Notes: generated from the sequence alone by a model not told the origin. Positions 16,666-26,296 are shown, counted from the first letter of the stretch. The stretch: 64,000 nucleotides of DNA from DTU015 sp964641455 (GCA_964641455.1 CAZXLH010000001.1:1-64000), one strand, 5' to 3'. Numbers and translations are program-made.

Positions 16666-17802
16666 TCAGACCTTCAACAGCAAACCTGTAAGCAATGCTG
16701 CTCTTTCAGGGAGGCTGGATACTAATACATATTCAGTAACAGCGTGGCCACCATCGCCTACAGCACCGAGGCCGTCAAGAGTGGGAATGCCAAGCGCAGA
16801 AGTAAAGTTTCCGTCACTTGCTCCGCCTGTACCTGATTCTTCAATCTTAATTCCCATTTCGTTGCCAATTGCTTGCGCCAATTTGAAAAGGCCAAGGTTC
16901 TTTTCGTTTCTTTCCATAGGTGGCCTGTTTAACGTGCCTTCGACTGATAATTCTACTCTTGGGTCAACAGGCTTGAGGTTTTGAATTTTCGAAAGTGTAT
17001 TCTTGGCTGCCTCCATGGTTTCTACTCTGAGGTCAACCTCCAGAATTGCTTGTTCGGCGATTACGTTGGGCCGAGAACCTGCTTTGATTACGCCTACATT
17101 TACAGTTGTACCTTCTTCTAAGTCGGTCAAGCTATGTAAATGCAATATTTGATGTGCAGCTTCTGTTATGGCTGATACGCCTCTTTCGTAATCGGAACCT
17201 GAATGAGAGGCTTTCCCTTTAATTCTTACTGTAAAGCCGCCTACACCTTTCCTCCATGTTTTAAGAGCCCCACCTCTAACCGGTGGTTCAAGCACCAACA
17301 CTGCGGAAGCCTTTTTTGCTTCCTCCTCAATGATGGGCCTTGACGACAGAGATCCAATTTCCTCGTCAGAATTATGTAGCACCACAATTTTTTTATTAGG
17401 AGTAAGGCCCATTTTGATGAGAGTTTTTACTGCGAAAATAGCCTGAACTATCCCGGATTTCATATCGTAGGCGCCTGGGCCGTATGCTTTTCCGTCGTCA
17501 ATCCTGAAAGGCCTTTTCTTTGTTTCGCCTGCATCCCATACAGTGTCCATGTGACAAAGGATTAGGATGGTTTCGTCTCCTGAACCCCACTCAGCTCTTA
17601 CGTGGTTTCCGTACTTTTCTTGAGGCAGTATTGTGACATTTGCTCCAAGGGCTTTCCATTCCCGGGATACCATATTGGCAAACTTGTCAATGTAAGGCTT
17701 GTCGGTGCTGGGAGAATCGGTGTTGGTAAACGTTCTTAGCAGTTCGACCATTTCATCCTGGCATGATCTAAGGTGTGACATAATTTGTTCTTGTTGATTC
17801 AT
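16666..17802 (-). CDS. M20 family metallopeptidase (carboxypeptidase G2-like)
   Basis: 378 residues from ATG 17802 behind GGAGGGG; the frame extends upstream but without support. Two-zinc aminoacylase/carboxypeptidase fold: LCHMDTVWD (His and catalytic Asp), PGAYDMKSG (bridging Asp), NSDEEIGS (Glu-Glu), VLVLEPP, the dimerisation-domain HSGSDYERG, and C-terminal GDGGHAVTEYV (His ligand). Closest in style to glutamate carboxypeptidases, which remove C-terminal Glu from folates or acyl amino acids. Substrate uncertain. No signal peptide, so cytosolic. Confidence 0.9.
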   Translation of the reverse strand: MNQQEQIMSHLRSCQDEMVELLRTFTNTDSPSTDKPYIDKFANMVSREWKALGANVTILPQEKYGNHVRAEWGSGDETILILCHMDTVWDAGETKKRPFRIDDGKAYGPGAYDMKSGIVQAIFAVKTLIKMGLTPNKKIVVLHNSDEEIGSLSSRPIIEEEAKKASAVLVLEPPVRGGALKTWRKGVGGFTVRIKGKASHSGSDYERGVSAITEAAHQILHLHSLTDLEEGTTVNVGVIKAGSRPNVIAEQAILEVDLRVETMEAAKNTLSKIQNLKPVDPRVELSVEGTLNRPPMERNEKNLGLFKLAQAIGNEMGIKIEESGTGGASDGNFTSALGIPTLDGLGAVGDGGHAVTEYVLVSSLPERAALLTGLLLKV

Positions 17803-17968
17803 AAGTTCCCCTCCTGTTCTTGTACTTCCGGAGACTAATACTTTACGTTTATATTTACACATTTATAGGCAAGATCTCAATTTGCTCTATTGCTGCGTTC
17901 GTTGCCTGCCAATTTAAGATACTTGAGTTTACCTCCAAAACAGGCGATACACCCAAGACTTATGTGAA

Positions 17969-18874
17969 TCAGAACCGGTTTAGAATAATGATCCAACCTG
18001 ATAAGGTAACCAGGCTACATAACGTCCCCACCAAAGTAGTTTGTGAAACCAAATCCGGGTTAGCGTTGAATTCCTGAGCCAGAATTGTGGCATTTACAGG
18101 TGGCGGCATTGCAGCCTGGAGCACAAGGATTTTCCAAGGCAAACCTTCTAACCCCAGTAATTTTCCGAGGCAAGCAATGATGATTGGCGCCAATATTAGC
18201 CGGGTAAATGTAGCAATCCCAGGGACCTGCCACTTATGTGTTGGATTGCTGTTTACAAGCTGAAGCCCTAATACAAGCAAGAAAACCGAGATTGCAGCTT
18301 GAGACAGAAGTTCAATAGGCCTTGCCAGCACCTGAGGCACTTTCAGATTGAACAGTTTGACAAGCATTCCTAACACGGCTCCATAGAGGGTAGGCATGCG
18401 TACAACTCTGCTAAGTGCCTGCTTGGGTTGCATGTTGCTGGAGGCAGCTATGAACACACCCAATGTTGCTATGAGGAAACTTTGCATGACCATGTATACT
18501 ACAGCAAGGTCCATGCCGGTTTGGCCAAAAGCAAAAAGGCAAATAGGTAGGCCATAGTTGCCGGTGTTTGAGAATATACTGGGAAGAAGCATAGAACGTG
18601 AAAGATCTTTCTCCCAACCCAGGCGGCTGTATAGCCATGAAAACAATGGTGCAAGCAGCACCGGGCCTATTAAAGCCGCCAACCCAAGCCGCCAAACAGC
18701 CTGCAAATCAACGGCCGAATTGGCCAAGGAGTTAAAGGTTAAGGCCGGCGTTAGTATATACAGGCACACTCTGGAAAGGGTTGATACGTCCAGGGGGATT
18801 CTGCTTCCTACAAAGTACCCGATAAATGCTATGAGGAATACAGGTAGTACGGCACTTATGGCTTCTATTGGCAC
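17969..18874 (-). CDS. AEC (auxin efflux carrier) family transporter
   Basis: 301 residues, GTG start at 18874 with GGTGAGATC upstream. About ten membrane helices. Family hallmarks: SNTGNYGLPICLFAFG in the first half and the Pro/Asn-rich QAAMPPPVNATILAQEFN in the second, the crossover motifs of the bile-acid/AEC fold. Substrate unknown; bacterial members move organic acids or similar anions. It has a strong palindrome between promoter and start (18896-18920), so is probably repressed by a dedicated regulator. Confidence 0.9.
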   Translation of the reverse strand: MPIEAISAVLPVFLIAFIGYFVGSRIPLDVSTLSRVCLYILTPALTFNSLANSAVDLQAVWRLGLAALIGPVLLAPLFSWLYSRLGWEKDLSRSMLLPSIFSNTGNYGLPICLFAFGQTGMDLAVVYMVMQSFLIATLGVFIAASSNMQPKQALSRVVRMPTLYGAVLGMLVKLFNLKVPQVLARPIELLSQAAISVFLLVLGLQLVNSNPTHKWQVPGIATFTRLILAPIIIACLGKLLGLEGLPWKILVLQAAMPPPVNATILAQEFNANPDLVSQTTLVGTLCSLVTLSGWIIILNRF

Positions 18875-18895
18875 AGGATCTCACCTACACTTAGG

Positions 18896-18929
18896 ATTTA
18901 GTTTGATAATCAAACTAAATTTAATTATA
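18896..18929 (-). promoter_or_regulatory. Promoter and perfect palindromic operator of the AEC transporter gene
   Basis: ATTTAGTTTGAT-A-ATCAAACTAAAT is a perfect 12-bp-arm palindrome at 18896-18920. On the minus strand a TATAAT box (18924-18929) lies immediately upstream, placing the palindrome over the expected transcription start. The -35 (TGCAAA at 17 nt) is weak, which would suit an activator-or-repressor-controlled promoter. Confidence 0.6.
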
Positions 18930-19184
18930 CATCTAACCGGTTGCATTTTGCAGGAACTATCTGATGAAATGGGGAATTAGCCCTTGATTGTTGTAGGTTT
19001 TCCATGCGAGTTGCTATGATTAATGTGGCACAAGTTCCCCTTGTCCAAACATGGTTTCCGGTTGCAGCCGGTTTGCAGGTACAAGGCAATATTTTGGCGC
19101 GTTTTATTTGGTTATTTGATTTTCCGGTTGCAGGTTGTTTTTGGATTACTTTAAGCAGTGGTTTGCTTGAATTAAGAGTTTGAG
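18930..19184. other. Intergenic region between AEC and HAD genes
   Basis: Divergent spacer. It contains repeated TTCCGGTTGCAG-like words near 19050-19062 and 19121-19132, a short direct repeat of unknown meaning. No RNA gene or clear plus-strand promoter recognised. Confidence 0.35.
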
Positions 19185-19961
19185 GTGAAGTTATTGAAGA
19201 AAGTAAGCAATTATCCGGGCACTCTCTTGTTTGATCTGGATGGAACTTTACTTCCTGTAGGCCCGGATTTTTTTGCTGTCGACTATCCTGAAGCTGTTGC
19301 TCCTTATTTCAAACACATAATTGAGCCGGCCGCATTCAAAGAAGTATTGTTTAAGTCAACATTTGACATGATTAACAATCGTGACCCTCAATTGCTCAAC
19401 ATAGACGCATTTGGGATTTCATTTCAGCGTAGGGCAGGGTATTCATGGAAAAGAGTTTGGCCTGTATTTGAGCGTTTTTACAATGAAGAGTTTCCGAAGC
19501 TGCAAACCCTGGTACCTGAATCAAAGGTGGCCAGGAGTATAGTTGAAGCATGTGTCAGCCAGGGGTGGGAGATTGTTGTTGCCACCAACCCTGTTTTTCC
19601 TGAGGTTGCAATCAGAGAGAGAATGAAGTGGTGTGGGATAGAAGATTTTCCATGGGAGTTTATTACCACCATAGATGATATGCATTTTTGCAAACCGCAT
19701 ATTGAGTATTATCAGGAAATTATAGATCGGCTTGGGCTTGTTCCAAGCAATTGTGTAATGATCGGGAATGATATGCAAGAAGACATGGTAGCCGGCAAAC
19801 TTGGCATAAAAACAATCTTTATTGAGGATTTTTGCATAGATAGAGAGGACGGAGGGCAAGGGAAAGACTCGAACATTCTCAAACCTGATATGAGGGGAAG
19901 ATTAAAGGATGTGCCTGAGTTTACCCGGAAAATTTATGAGACTGGAAGCAGGTTATATTGA
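19185..19961 (+). CDS. HAD family hydrolase (putative phosphatase)
   Basis: Up to 258 residues. Either GTG 19185 or TTG 19194 is the start; GAGGTG (19182-19187) is correctly spaced only for the TTG. HAD motifs: I LLFDLDGTLLPVG, II VVATNP, III K in FCKPH, IV MIGNDMQEDMVAG. A large cap (~residues 25-125) makes it a C1-cap type phosphatase. Substrate unknown. Its 3' end overlaps the glycosylase gene by ~50 nt. Confidence 0.85.
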   Translation: MKLLKKVSNYPGTLLFDLDGTLLPVGPDFFAVDYPEAVAPYFKHIIEPAAFKEVLFKSTFDMINNRDPQLLNIDAFGISFQRRAGYSWKRVWPVFERFYNEEFPKLQTLVPESKVARSIVEACVSQGWEIVVATNPVFPEVAIRERMKWCGIEDFPWEFITTIDDMHFCKPHIEYYQEIIDRLGLVPSNCVMIGNDMQEDMVAGKLGIKTIFIEDFCIDREDGGQGKDSNILKPDMRGRLKDVPEFTRKIYETGSRLY

Positions 19962-20961
19962 CAGGTTGGCCTATATTGCATTGGAATCAGAAAGGCTGAA
20001 ACTTGATGTGGAGTATTCAGAGATTTGCGATGTACCGGAAACCTTTGCAGGATTGAAAATTAAGGTTCCAGGGTTTCTTGATCTTAAATCTACTTTAGAA
20101 TGTGGCCAGGCTTTTAGATGGCGTAAAGTTTGTGGGCCTGATGCTTGCATATGGTACAAAGGCGTTCTTGGTTCAACAGGAGTAATGGTGAGATTCGATA
20201 CTTCTTCATCAAAGCTTTTGGTTCTGTACGATGATAAGATTGCTGAAACCCACCATGCGTTGGCGTGGGAAGTATTTAATTATTTCTCCCTTGATGATGA
20301 TTTGAAGACTATATATCAATTTTTGGCCAAGGCGGATGCTGTGCATGCCAGGGCCGGTGCAGTTATGCAAGAAGCAATCAGGCATGCCTGCGGCCTTAGA
20401 ATTTTGCGCCAAGGCCCGTGGGAATGCCTTGTTTCATATATTGTGTCCACCAACAAAAACATACCTGCCATTAGCAAGATAATCCAACATTTTTGCTCGG
20501 CCATGGGTTCCCCTGCAGGGCTTGGAGAGTACACCTTTCCGTCCCCTGAGAGGTTTTTGGCGGCAGGCTTTGATGGCATACGCCGGTCTAAATGTGGATA
20601 TCGGGCTCCATACATTCTTGATGCTGCTGCCAAAGTCTTAAATAATGAGGTAAACCTGGATGAACTAAGCAATATGCCTACGAAAGAGGCCAGGCAGCAG
20701 CTTCAAACAATCAAGGGAGTTGGGCCTAAAGTTGCCGATTGCGTCTTACTTTTTGGATATCATCGCTTAGACGTGTTTCCTGTTGATGTGTGGATCGCCA
20801 GATCTATGTCTCATTTTTACATGGGCGGAAACAACGTAACCCCAAAAAGCGCAAGAGAAGAGGGGCGCCGGCGCTTCGGGCCGTTTGCAGGATATGCACA
20901 GCAATACTTATTTAATTATGCGCGTAACGTGTTTGATAAAGAGGCTTGGCCTGAAAGATGA
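19909..20961 (+). CDS. 8-oxoguanine DNA glycosylase (OGG1-type)
   Basis: Up to 350 residues. Helix-hairpin-helix with catalytic residues: LQTIKGVGPKVADCVLL (Lys274) and VFPVDVWIARS (Asp293), exactly the OGG1 arrangement. The N-terminal beta domain contains LECGQAFRWRK. It excises 8-oxoguanine from DNA as a bifunctional glycosylase/lyase. The start is uncertain: ATG 19909 has a distant GAGGGG; another ATG is at 19936. The first ~50 residues before the conserved region are not typical and may be partly untranslated. Confidence 0.9.
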   Translation: MCLSLPGKFMRLEAGYIDRLAYIALESERLKLDVEYSEICDVPETFAGLKIKVPGFLDLKSTLECGQAFRWRKVCGPDACIWYKGVLGSTGVMVRFDTSSSKLLVLYDDKIAETHHALAWEVFNYFSLDDDLKTIYQFLAKADAVHARAGAVMQEAIRHACGLRILRQGPWECLVSYIVSTNKNIPAISKIIQHFCSAMGSPAGLGEYTFPSPERFLAAGFDGIRRSKCGYRAPYILDAAAKVLNNEVNLDELSNMPTKEARQQLQTIKGVGPKVADCVLLFGYHRLDVFPVDVWIARSMSHFYMGGNNVTPKSAREEGRRRFGPFAGYAQQYLFNYARNVFDKEAWPER

Positions 20962-21032
20962 GTTTCGGGCACTGCTTCGAATACAGAAGGATTGCTGTGT
21001 TTCAAGTTAGAATATGATCGGAGGGTGCTATT

Positions 21033-21266
21033 TTGAGCCTCAAGATCCGGCTTTTCGGTAGTTTGGTTAGGTACAGCCCTTCTGGCAAAGATCATTTTGA
21101 ACTTGAAATCCAAGAACCAATTACAATCAAGGAACTTCTGAAAATGCTCAAGGTTCCTGAGCATGAAGTGTGGATGATTACCGTAAATGGTGTCCATGTA
21201 AAACCCGGGCAGGTAGTCAAGGGTAACGATGAGATTATGATATTTGAGCCTGTGCTGGGTGGGTAA
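21033..21266 (+). CDS. MoaD/ThiS family sulfur carrier protein
   Basis: 77 residues, TTG start after GGAGGG. Beta-grasp ubiquitin-like fold (MSLKIRLFGSLVRY, VNGVHVKPGQVVKGNDEIMIFEPVLGG) ending in the required Gly-Gly, which is activated as a thiocarboxylate. It sits 54 nt before the aldehyde:ferredoxin oxidoreductase gene; such MoaD homologues supply dithiolene sulfur for the tungstopterin/molybdopterin cofactor of AOR. Confidence 0.9.
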   Translation: MSLKIRLFGSLVRYSPSGKDHFELEIQEPITIKELLKMLKVPEHEVWMITVNGVHVKPGQVVKGNDEIMIFEPVLGG

Positions 21267-21320
21267 CTGAGTTTGAAACATGAAAATCACGGGGAAAAAT
21301 CCAGGATGGAGGGGGCTATA

Positions 21321-23189
21321 ATGGCTGGATACCACGGAAGAATAATGAGAGTGAATCTTTATGACAAAAGCATTCAACTAGAAGAGAAAGATGATATGTT
21401 TTACCGCACATACTGGGGTGGAAGAGGTATAGTATCGTACTGTCTTCTTAACGAGGTACCCCAGGGAATCGATCCGCTTGGGCCTGAAAACGTCCTTGTT
21501 TTTGCTGCAGGGCCTTTGACAGGAGCGCCTTTGGCAGGGGCAGGGCGCAATTCTGTTGGAGCAAAATCTCCGCTGACAGGGGGATACGGTGACGCTGAAG
21601 CCGGAGGTTATTTTGGTGCTGAACTAAAACGTGCAGGGCTTGATGCTGTAGTTTTTACCGGCCGGTCCGATTGTCCTGTTTACCTATTTATCCGTGACGG
21701 CAAAGCTGAATTAAGAGATGCTTCTCACCTTTCTGGGAAAACCACTGCTGAGGTTGAAGAGATTATCAGGGATGAACTCGGCGATAAACTGGTAAGAATT
21801 TCACAATGTGGCCCTGCCGGAGAAAAAATGGTCAGATATGCTTGTGTTGTCAATGATCTCACTCACTTTGCAGGGCGGAGCGGGATCGGCGCAGTGATGG
21901 GTTCTAAGAATTTAAGGGCAGTGGCCGTAAGAGGCACGGGACAAGTGCCTTTGGCTGATCCTGACAAGGTACGTGAGTTAGCCAGATGGATGGCCAAACA
22001 CGCGCCTACGCTTGCAGCAGGGCTGACTGATACAGGCACTGCCGGTGGAACCGTTGGCCTCAGTGTGGCAGGAGGGTTACCTACAAGAAACTTCCAGGAG
22101 GGAAGTTTTGAAGGTGCCGAAGCAATTTCCGGGCAAACTATGCGCGATACAATTCTTGCCGGCAGAGACACATGTTTTGCATGTCCTATCAGGTGCAAGC
22201 GGGTTGTGGCAGCTCAGAAGCCTCATAAAGTGGATCCCAAGTTCGGTGGCCCAGAGTATGAGACTATTGGCTCGCTTGGGTCCAGCCTGGGGATTGACAA
22301 CCTTGTTGCAGTGTCTAAAGGTAATGAACTGTGCAACGCCTATGGCCTGGATACCATATCAACCGGGGTAAGCATAGCTTTTGCCATGGAGTGCTTTGAA
22401 AAGGGGCTGCTTACCCTTGAAGACACAGACGGAATCGAAATGCGGTTCGGCAATGCCGATGCAATGCTTACAGTAATTGAACTTATCAATACAAGAGAAG
22501 GCATTGGTGATTTTCTTGCGTTAGGTGTCAAGGAGATGGCGCAAAAGCTCGGGCCTGAGGCAGAGCAAATAGCTATGCACGTAAGGGGCCAGGAGATTCC
22601 CATGCACGAGCCCAGGTTGAAATATGCCCTGGGAGTTGGCTATGCGCTTTCGCCTACAGGCGCAGATCATTGTCATAACATGCATGATACAGGTTTTCAG
22701 GACGCTAATTCCCGTTCCATGCAAGAACTGAGATCATTGGGAATCCTTAATCCTTTGCCTTTTGATGACCTTTCTCCTGAAAAAATGCATATGTATTGGA
22801 CCGTTACCAATCTGAGGGTTTTTGCTAACATTGCTGTTATATGCAGTTTTGTTCCGTGGTCGCCTATCCAACTTGAGGACTTGGTGCGTGGGGTGACCGG
22901 CTGGAATACAACAACAGCCGAGATTTTGACAGCGGCAGAGAGAGCTAATACCCTGGCTCGAATTTTCAACATAAGGGAAGGGTTAGATGTCTCAACCGAA
23001 AAACTTCCAAGGCGGTTTTTCGAGCCGTTTTCTGATGGGCCGCTTGCAGCCAAGGCTCCGGATTCTGATGAGTGGCAGCAAGCTAAACTGTCAGCATACA
23101 GGCTTGCAGGATGGACTGATCAAGGAATTCCTACAAGGGAATGCCTTGCAAGGCTTGGTATTGGCTGGGCAGGCAAGTTTCTCAAATAG
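21321..23189 (+). CDS. Aldehyde ferredoxin oxidoreductase (tungsten/molybdenum bis-pterin)
   Basis: 622 residues from ATG 21321 behind GGAGGGGG. N-terminal domain GRIMRVNLYDKSI, WGGRGIVSY and the glycine-rich AGAGRNSVGAKSPLTGGYGD. [4Fe-4S] ligands CFACPIRC (~283-290) plus a fourth Cys in AVICSFVP (~507), the spacing of the hyperthermophile AORs. Further family motifs: GPEYETIGSLGSSLG, LCNAYGLDTIS, GADHCHN. It oxidises aldehydes to acids with reduction of ferredoxin, or the reverse. Substrate not readable. The MoaD-like gene upstream strengthens the assignment. Confidence 0.93.
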   Translation: MAGYHGRIMRVNLYDKSIQLEEKDDMFYRTYWGGRGIVSYCLLNEVPQGIDPLGPENVLVFAAGPLTGAPLAGAGRNSVGAKSPLTGGYGDAEAGGYFGAELKRAGLDAVVFTGRSDCPVYLFIRDGKAELRDASHLSGKTTAEVEEIIRDELGDKLVRISQCGPAGEKMVRYACVVNDLTHFAGRSGIGAVMGSKNLRAVAVRGTGQVPLADPDKVRELARWMAKHAPTLAAGLTDTGTAGGTVGLSVAGGLPTRNFQEGSFEGAEAISGQTMRDTILAGRDTCFACPIRCKRVVAAQKPHKVDPKFGGPEYETIGSLGSSLGIDNLVAVSKGNELCNAYGLDTISTGVSIAFAMECFEKGLLTLEDTDGIEMRFGNADAMLTVIELINTREGIGDFLALGVKEMAQKLGPEAEQIAMHVRGQEIPMHEPRLKYALGVGYALSPTGADHCHNMHDTGFQDANSRSMQELRSLGILNPLPFDDLSPEKMHMYWTVTNLRVFANIAVICSFVPWSPIQLEDLVRGVTGWNTTTAEILTAAERANTLARIFNIREGLDVSTEKLPRRFFEPFSDGPLAAKAPDSDEWQQAKLSAYRLAGWTDQGIPTRECLARLGIGWAGKFLK

Positions 23190-23324
23190 CAATCCGGAAG
23201 CACATTCCAACCAATGTTATGGCAGCAAAGGCTGATACAATTATTAAAAGACAGTCCAAGACCCCGTGAGGTTGTTGCGGGATAAGCACGATTTCGAAAC
23301 TGCATGAAACACGGAAGGTAGGGA

Positions 23325-24260
23325 ATGTTGGTGGATCCTTCGCAAAAGTTTTGCATTATTGCTAACCCAGTGGCAGGCCACGGCAAGGCTCAGGCTATTT
23401 TGCCTAAAGTAACGGCGTTACTCACTGATTACGGTGTTCAGTTCGACTTAGCGGTTACAACCGGGCCCAGGCATGCAGAAGCCCTGGCAATGGAATTTGC
23501 AAACAGTGGCTACAGAGCAATAGTTGCCATGGGGGGAGATGGCACTTTAGGAGAAGTGGTCAACGGAGTTATGACAGCAGGGCAACCATCAATGCCTTTG
23601 GCTGCAATACCGGCTGGAACAGGAAACGATTTTATCAGTGGCAACTGCCTGTTTTCACACTGGTCTCAGGCTGTACAAGCACTTGTTTGCCCTGAAATCA
23701 GGCAGATGGACGTAATGCTGGTCAAAGATTCGGGAGATATCACACGTTATGCAATAAACTCATTGGGTGTCGGCTTTGATGCGTATGTTGTAAAACGTGT
23801 GGCTGAGAGGAAGTCCAAGAGGTTTGGCAGTATTAGCTACGCTTTTGAAGTGATACGGGGATTATTTAGGTTTCACCCTGAAGATATGAGGGTAGCAATC
23901 GACGGAACTTACCGGAATGTAGAAAAAGTATGGCTTTGCGCTGCTATGAATTCCGAGAATCTTGGCGGAGGTATTGCAGTTACTCCTGGCGCAGTCTCCG
24001 ACGATGGTTATTTGCATATAGGATATCTTTTTGATACGCCCAGGTTACGGTTGATTAGCCTTCTTTTCAGTGCAGTAAAAGGCCAACATGTGGACAAGCC
24101 TGGGGTATATATAACAAAGGGGGCTAAGGGTTTGATTGATACTCCGGAAGATTTCCCTTGCCATATGGACGGCGATTTGATGGATGTCACATATCCGATA
24201 AGTGTCGAATTAGTGCCGGCAGCAATACCTTTCCTGGTAGGCAAGAGTGCTGTTGAGTAA
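23325..24260 (+). CDS. Diacylglycerol kinase family lipid kinase (YegS/BmrU type)
   Basis: 311 residues. DAGK_cat motifs: IIANPVAGHGKA near the N-terminus, AIVAMGGDGTLGEVVNGV, IPAGTGNDFISG; C-terminal LGVGFDAYVVKR and MDGDLM. It phosphorylates a lipid such as diacylglycerol or undecaprenol, or related sphingoid-like lipids; it acts at the membrane without membrane helices. ATG 23325 follows AGGTAGGGA closely; alternative GTG/TTG starts are a few codons away. Confidence 0.9.
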   Translation: MLVDPSQKFCIIANPVAGHGKAQAILPKVTALLTDYGVQFDLAVTTGPRHAEALAMEFANSGYRAIVAMGGDGTLGEVVNGVMTAGQPSMPLAAIPAGTGNDFISGNCLFSHWSQAVQALVCPEIRQMDVMLVKDSGDITRYAINSLGVGFDAYVVKRVAERKSKRFGSISYAFEVIRGLFRFHPEDMRVAIDGTYRNVEKVWLCAAMNSENLGGGIAVTPGAVSDDGYLHIGYLFDTPRLRLISLLFSAVKGQHVDKPGVYITKGAKGLIDTPEDFPCHMDGDLMDVTYPISVELVPAAIPFLVGKSAVE

Positions 24261-24334
24261 CAGTTATGGCATTTTGGAAAGATAGTACTTGCAGCGATTA
24301 TTGGATATTGCCGGAAAGGGAGGTGCAACCAATT

Positions 24335-25582
24335 ATGAAAAGAGCATTGGCCAGAGGAAAAGAACTATACAGTCTGTTTCAGCAATTTAGCCCTTTTGAA
24401 TCTGATTTGGGCCTAAAACCACGAGAACGAAGAAGAACTATACTGGCAGCCAATGCCAACTTTCCATTAGGGCTTGAGATCATGGCATTTGCCAGGGCAG
24501 CAGCTCTTGATGGCGGATCTCCCATTATCATTCAATTTAGCGGCAATGCCCTGGCTCGGGCAGGGCGGGGCATAGCCAGGAATGATGAGGTGCCGTACCT
24601 TGAAGCGCTACGTTACGGCGCCCAAATGGCTGCTTTGGTTTCTCAGGTATATATCGATGCATATAATCCGCCGTTTGTGGCTCTTGGGTTGGACCATTTT
24701 GCATTGCCTGATGTTACGAAAGCCGGCTTTGCAAATGCTTCGGCCCAAATATCACAGGTACCAAACCGGTGCTGTAAAGAGGTAGAAACCTATATAATCC
24801 CAAGAAAATCATCGATTTCTATGTTGAACGAGGCACTGGAATTCGCTTCAGGTTATGGAATTCAGGCTCCGGGAAAAGATGAGTTTGAAACCTGGGTAGA
24901 GTACCTAGGTTCTTTTTCTTATGCTCACGCAGTGGCAGGTTTCATGGTGTGTTTAGAGGAAATCAATCCTGCCTGGGCTATGATCGATACGGAAGAGATG
25001 CCACCGGTTCTGAACTACGCTGTTACCCGGCATGTATGTGATCTTGCCAAAAGCCGCAGGTTTGATGCCATTCTTGAGGCTGAGTATGGTTCAACAGGCC
25101 AGGCCGGAAGCAATGGCGGCTATGTGAGCCTACACGGAGATGAACTTGATAAGTTTGCCAGGCAAGTTGCAGGGTTTGTGAAGTATACAGGTGCAAGGGG
25201 AATTTCGTATCCTATTGGCATGGAGCATGCTGCACCTCTTGATGTTAGGCATGAACCCGATACTAAGCGCTTGGAGACAGTTCAACGGGAAATAGTCAAC
25301 CAGGCAGGCTATTATGCACCGTTTGCCCAGCATGGCGGAACAGGTGCAAAAAACCTGGCTAAGGGGCTTGTAGCCAAGAACAATATAAATACCCATTTTC
25401 TCATCACTATGGCACAGAATTTACTCGGGCATTTCATGGCAAACAAGCAATTTATTGAACAAGGCAAAAAATCTGCGTGCGGTTCTGATATTTACATTGC
25501 CGCGGCTGAAGCAGTTTTTGGTGCAGCGGTCGAGAAAATTAAAGAAGCGGGTACATATGGTTGGTGTGCATACAATGATTAA
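24335..25582 (+). CDS. Divergent class II (zinc) aldolase family protein
   Basis: 415 residues from ATG 24335 behind GGGAGGTG. It has the class II fructose-bisphosphate/tagatose-bisphosphate aldolase plan: ILAANANFPLGLE, VALGLDHFAL (Asp120, His121), EAEYGSTG, YPIGMEHAA (His298) and FAQHGGTGA (His333), followed by NNINTHFLITM. All three zinc His and the catalytic Asp positions look kept, but there is a ~100-residue insert (about 135-240) and the protein is much longer than the usual ~285-350. Substrate unknown. It follows the AOR and lipid kinase genes; an aldehyde product shared with AOR is possible but speculative. Confidence 0.75.
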   Translation: MKRALARGKELYSLFQQFSPFESDLGLKPRERRRTILAANANFPLGLEIMAFARAAALDGGSPIIIQFSGNALARAGRGIARNDEVPYLEALRYGAQMAALVSQVYIDAYNPPFVALGLDHFALPDVTKAGFANASAQISQVPNRCCKEVETYIIPRKSSISMLNEALEFASGYGIQAPGKDEFETWVEYLGSFSYAHAVAGFMVCLEEINPAWAMIDTEEMPPVLNYAVTRHVCDLAKSRRFDAILEAEYGSTGQAGSNGGYVSLHGDELDKFARQVAGFVKYTGARGISYPIGMEHAAPLDVRHEPDTKRLETVQREIVNQAGYYAPFAQHGGTGAKNLAKGLVAKNNINTHFLITMAQNLLGHFMANKQFIEQGKKSACGSDIYIAAAEAVFGAAVEKIKEAGTYGWCAYND

Positions 25583-25674
25583 CTTTTGAACCTTAACCTG
25601 ATTAATATTCCTTTCTCAGGAGAATAGTAATCACAATGAATGGCAGATAATACACGAAGGGAGAGTAGGCCACT

Positions 25675-26235
25675 TTGGCAAGGCAACTTGAAAAACGGCT
25701 TTTTCCTGCATTTACTGCATTGTATCCTTTGCCTGTAGTGCTGGTTACGTGTGGCGACTACATGGGAGAGAACAATGCAATAACTGTGGCGTGGGTTGGC
25801 ACTGTAGCTTCAGAACCGCCTATGATCGCTATTGGCGTGAGACCTACCAGATATTCGTTTGGATTACTGCAAAGGTATGGGGATTTTGTTGTGAATCTTC
25901 CAAGGGCAAATCAGGTGGATATATTGAACTATTGCGGAACTATATCAGGCAGAACCACTGATAAGTTCAAAGAAGCAGGGATTACCCCGGCACGGGCTGA
26001 CAATGTTAGGGCACCTATTATAGCCGAGTTTCCGGTAAATATTGAATGCAAGGTCAAAAACAGAATCTCTGTGGGAAGCCACGATTTGTTTCTGGGAGAA
26101 GTTGTATCCGTACATGTTGATTCAGACATCTTAGTTGACGGTAAAATAGATCCTTCCAAGATGGATCCTGTAGTTTATTTTAACGGGCAGTATTTCCAAC
26201 TGGGAGACGCTATTGGAAAGACAGAGAACAATTAG
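25675..26235 (+). CDS. Flavin reductase-like (FMN-binding split barrel) protein
   Basis: 186 residues, TTG start with GGGAGAG upstream. Pattern of the flavin reductase-like family: PLPVVLVTCGDYMGENNAITVAWVGTVASEPPMIAIGVRP, then RYGDFVVNLP and HDLFLGEVVSVHVD. Binds FMN; members act as flavin reductases or flavoredoxins (electron carriers in anaerobes). Between the aldolase-like gene and enoyl-CoA hydratase; partner unknown. Confidence 0.88.
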   Translation: MARQLEKRLFPAFTALYPLPVVLVTCGDYMGENNAITVAWVGTVASEPPMIAIGVRPTRYSFGLLQRYGDFVVNLPRANQVDILNYCGTISGRTTDKFKEAGITPARADNVRAPIIAEFPVNIECKVKNRISVGSHDLFLGEVVSVHVDSDILVDGKIDPSKMDPVVYFNGQYFQLGDAIGKTENN

Positions 26236-26296
26236 CAAGTCACCGTTTTCATCCATTGCCCCGGTTATATGTGAGATTTGGAGGAGGAGAAGCAAT

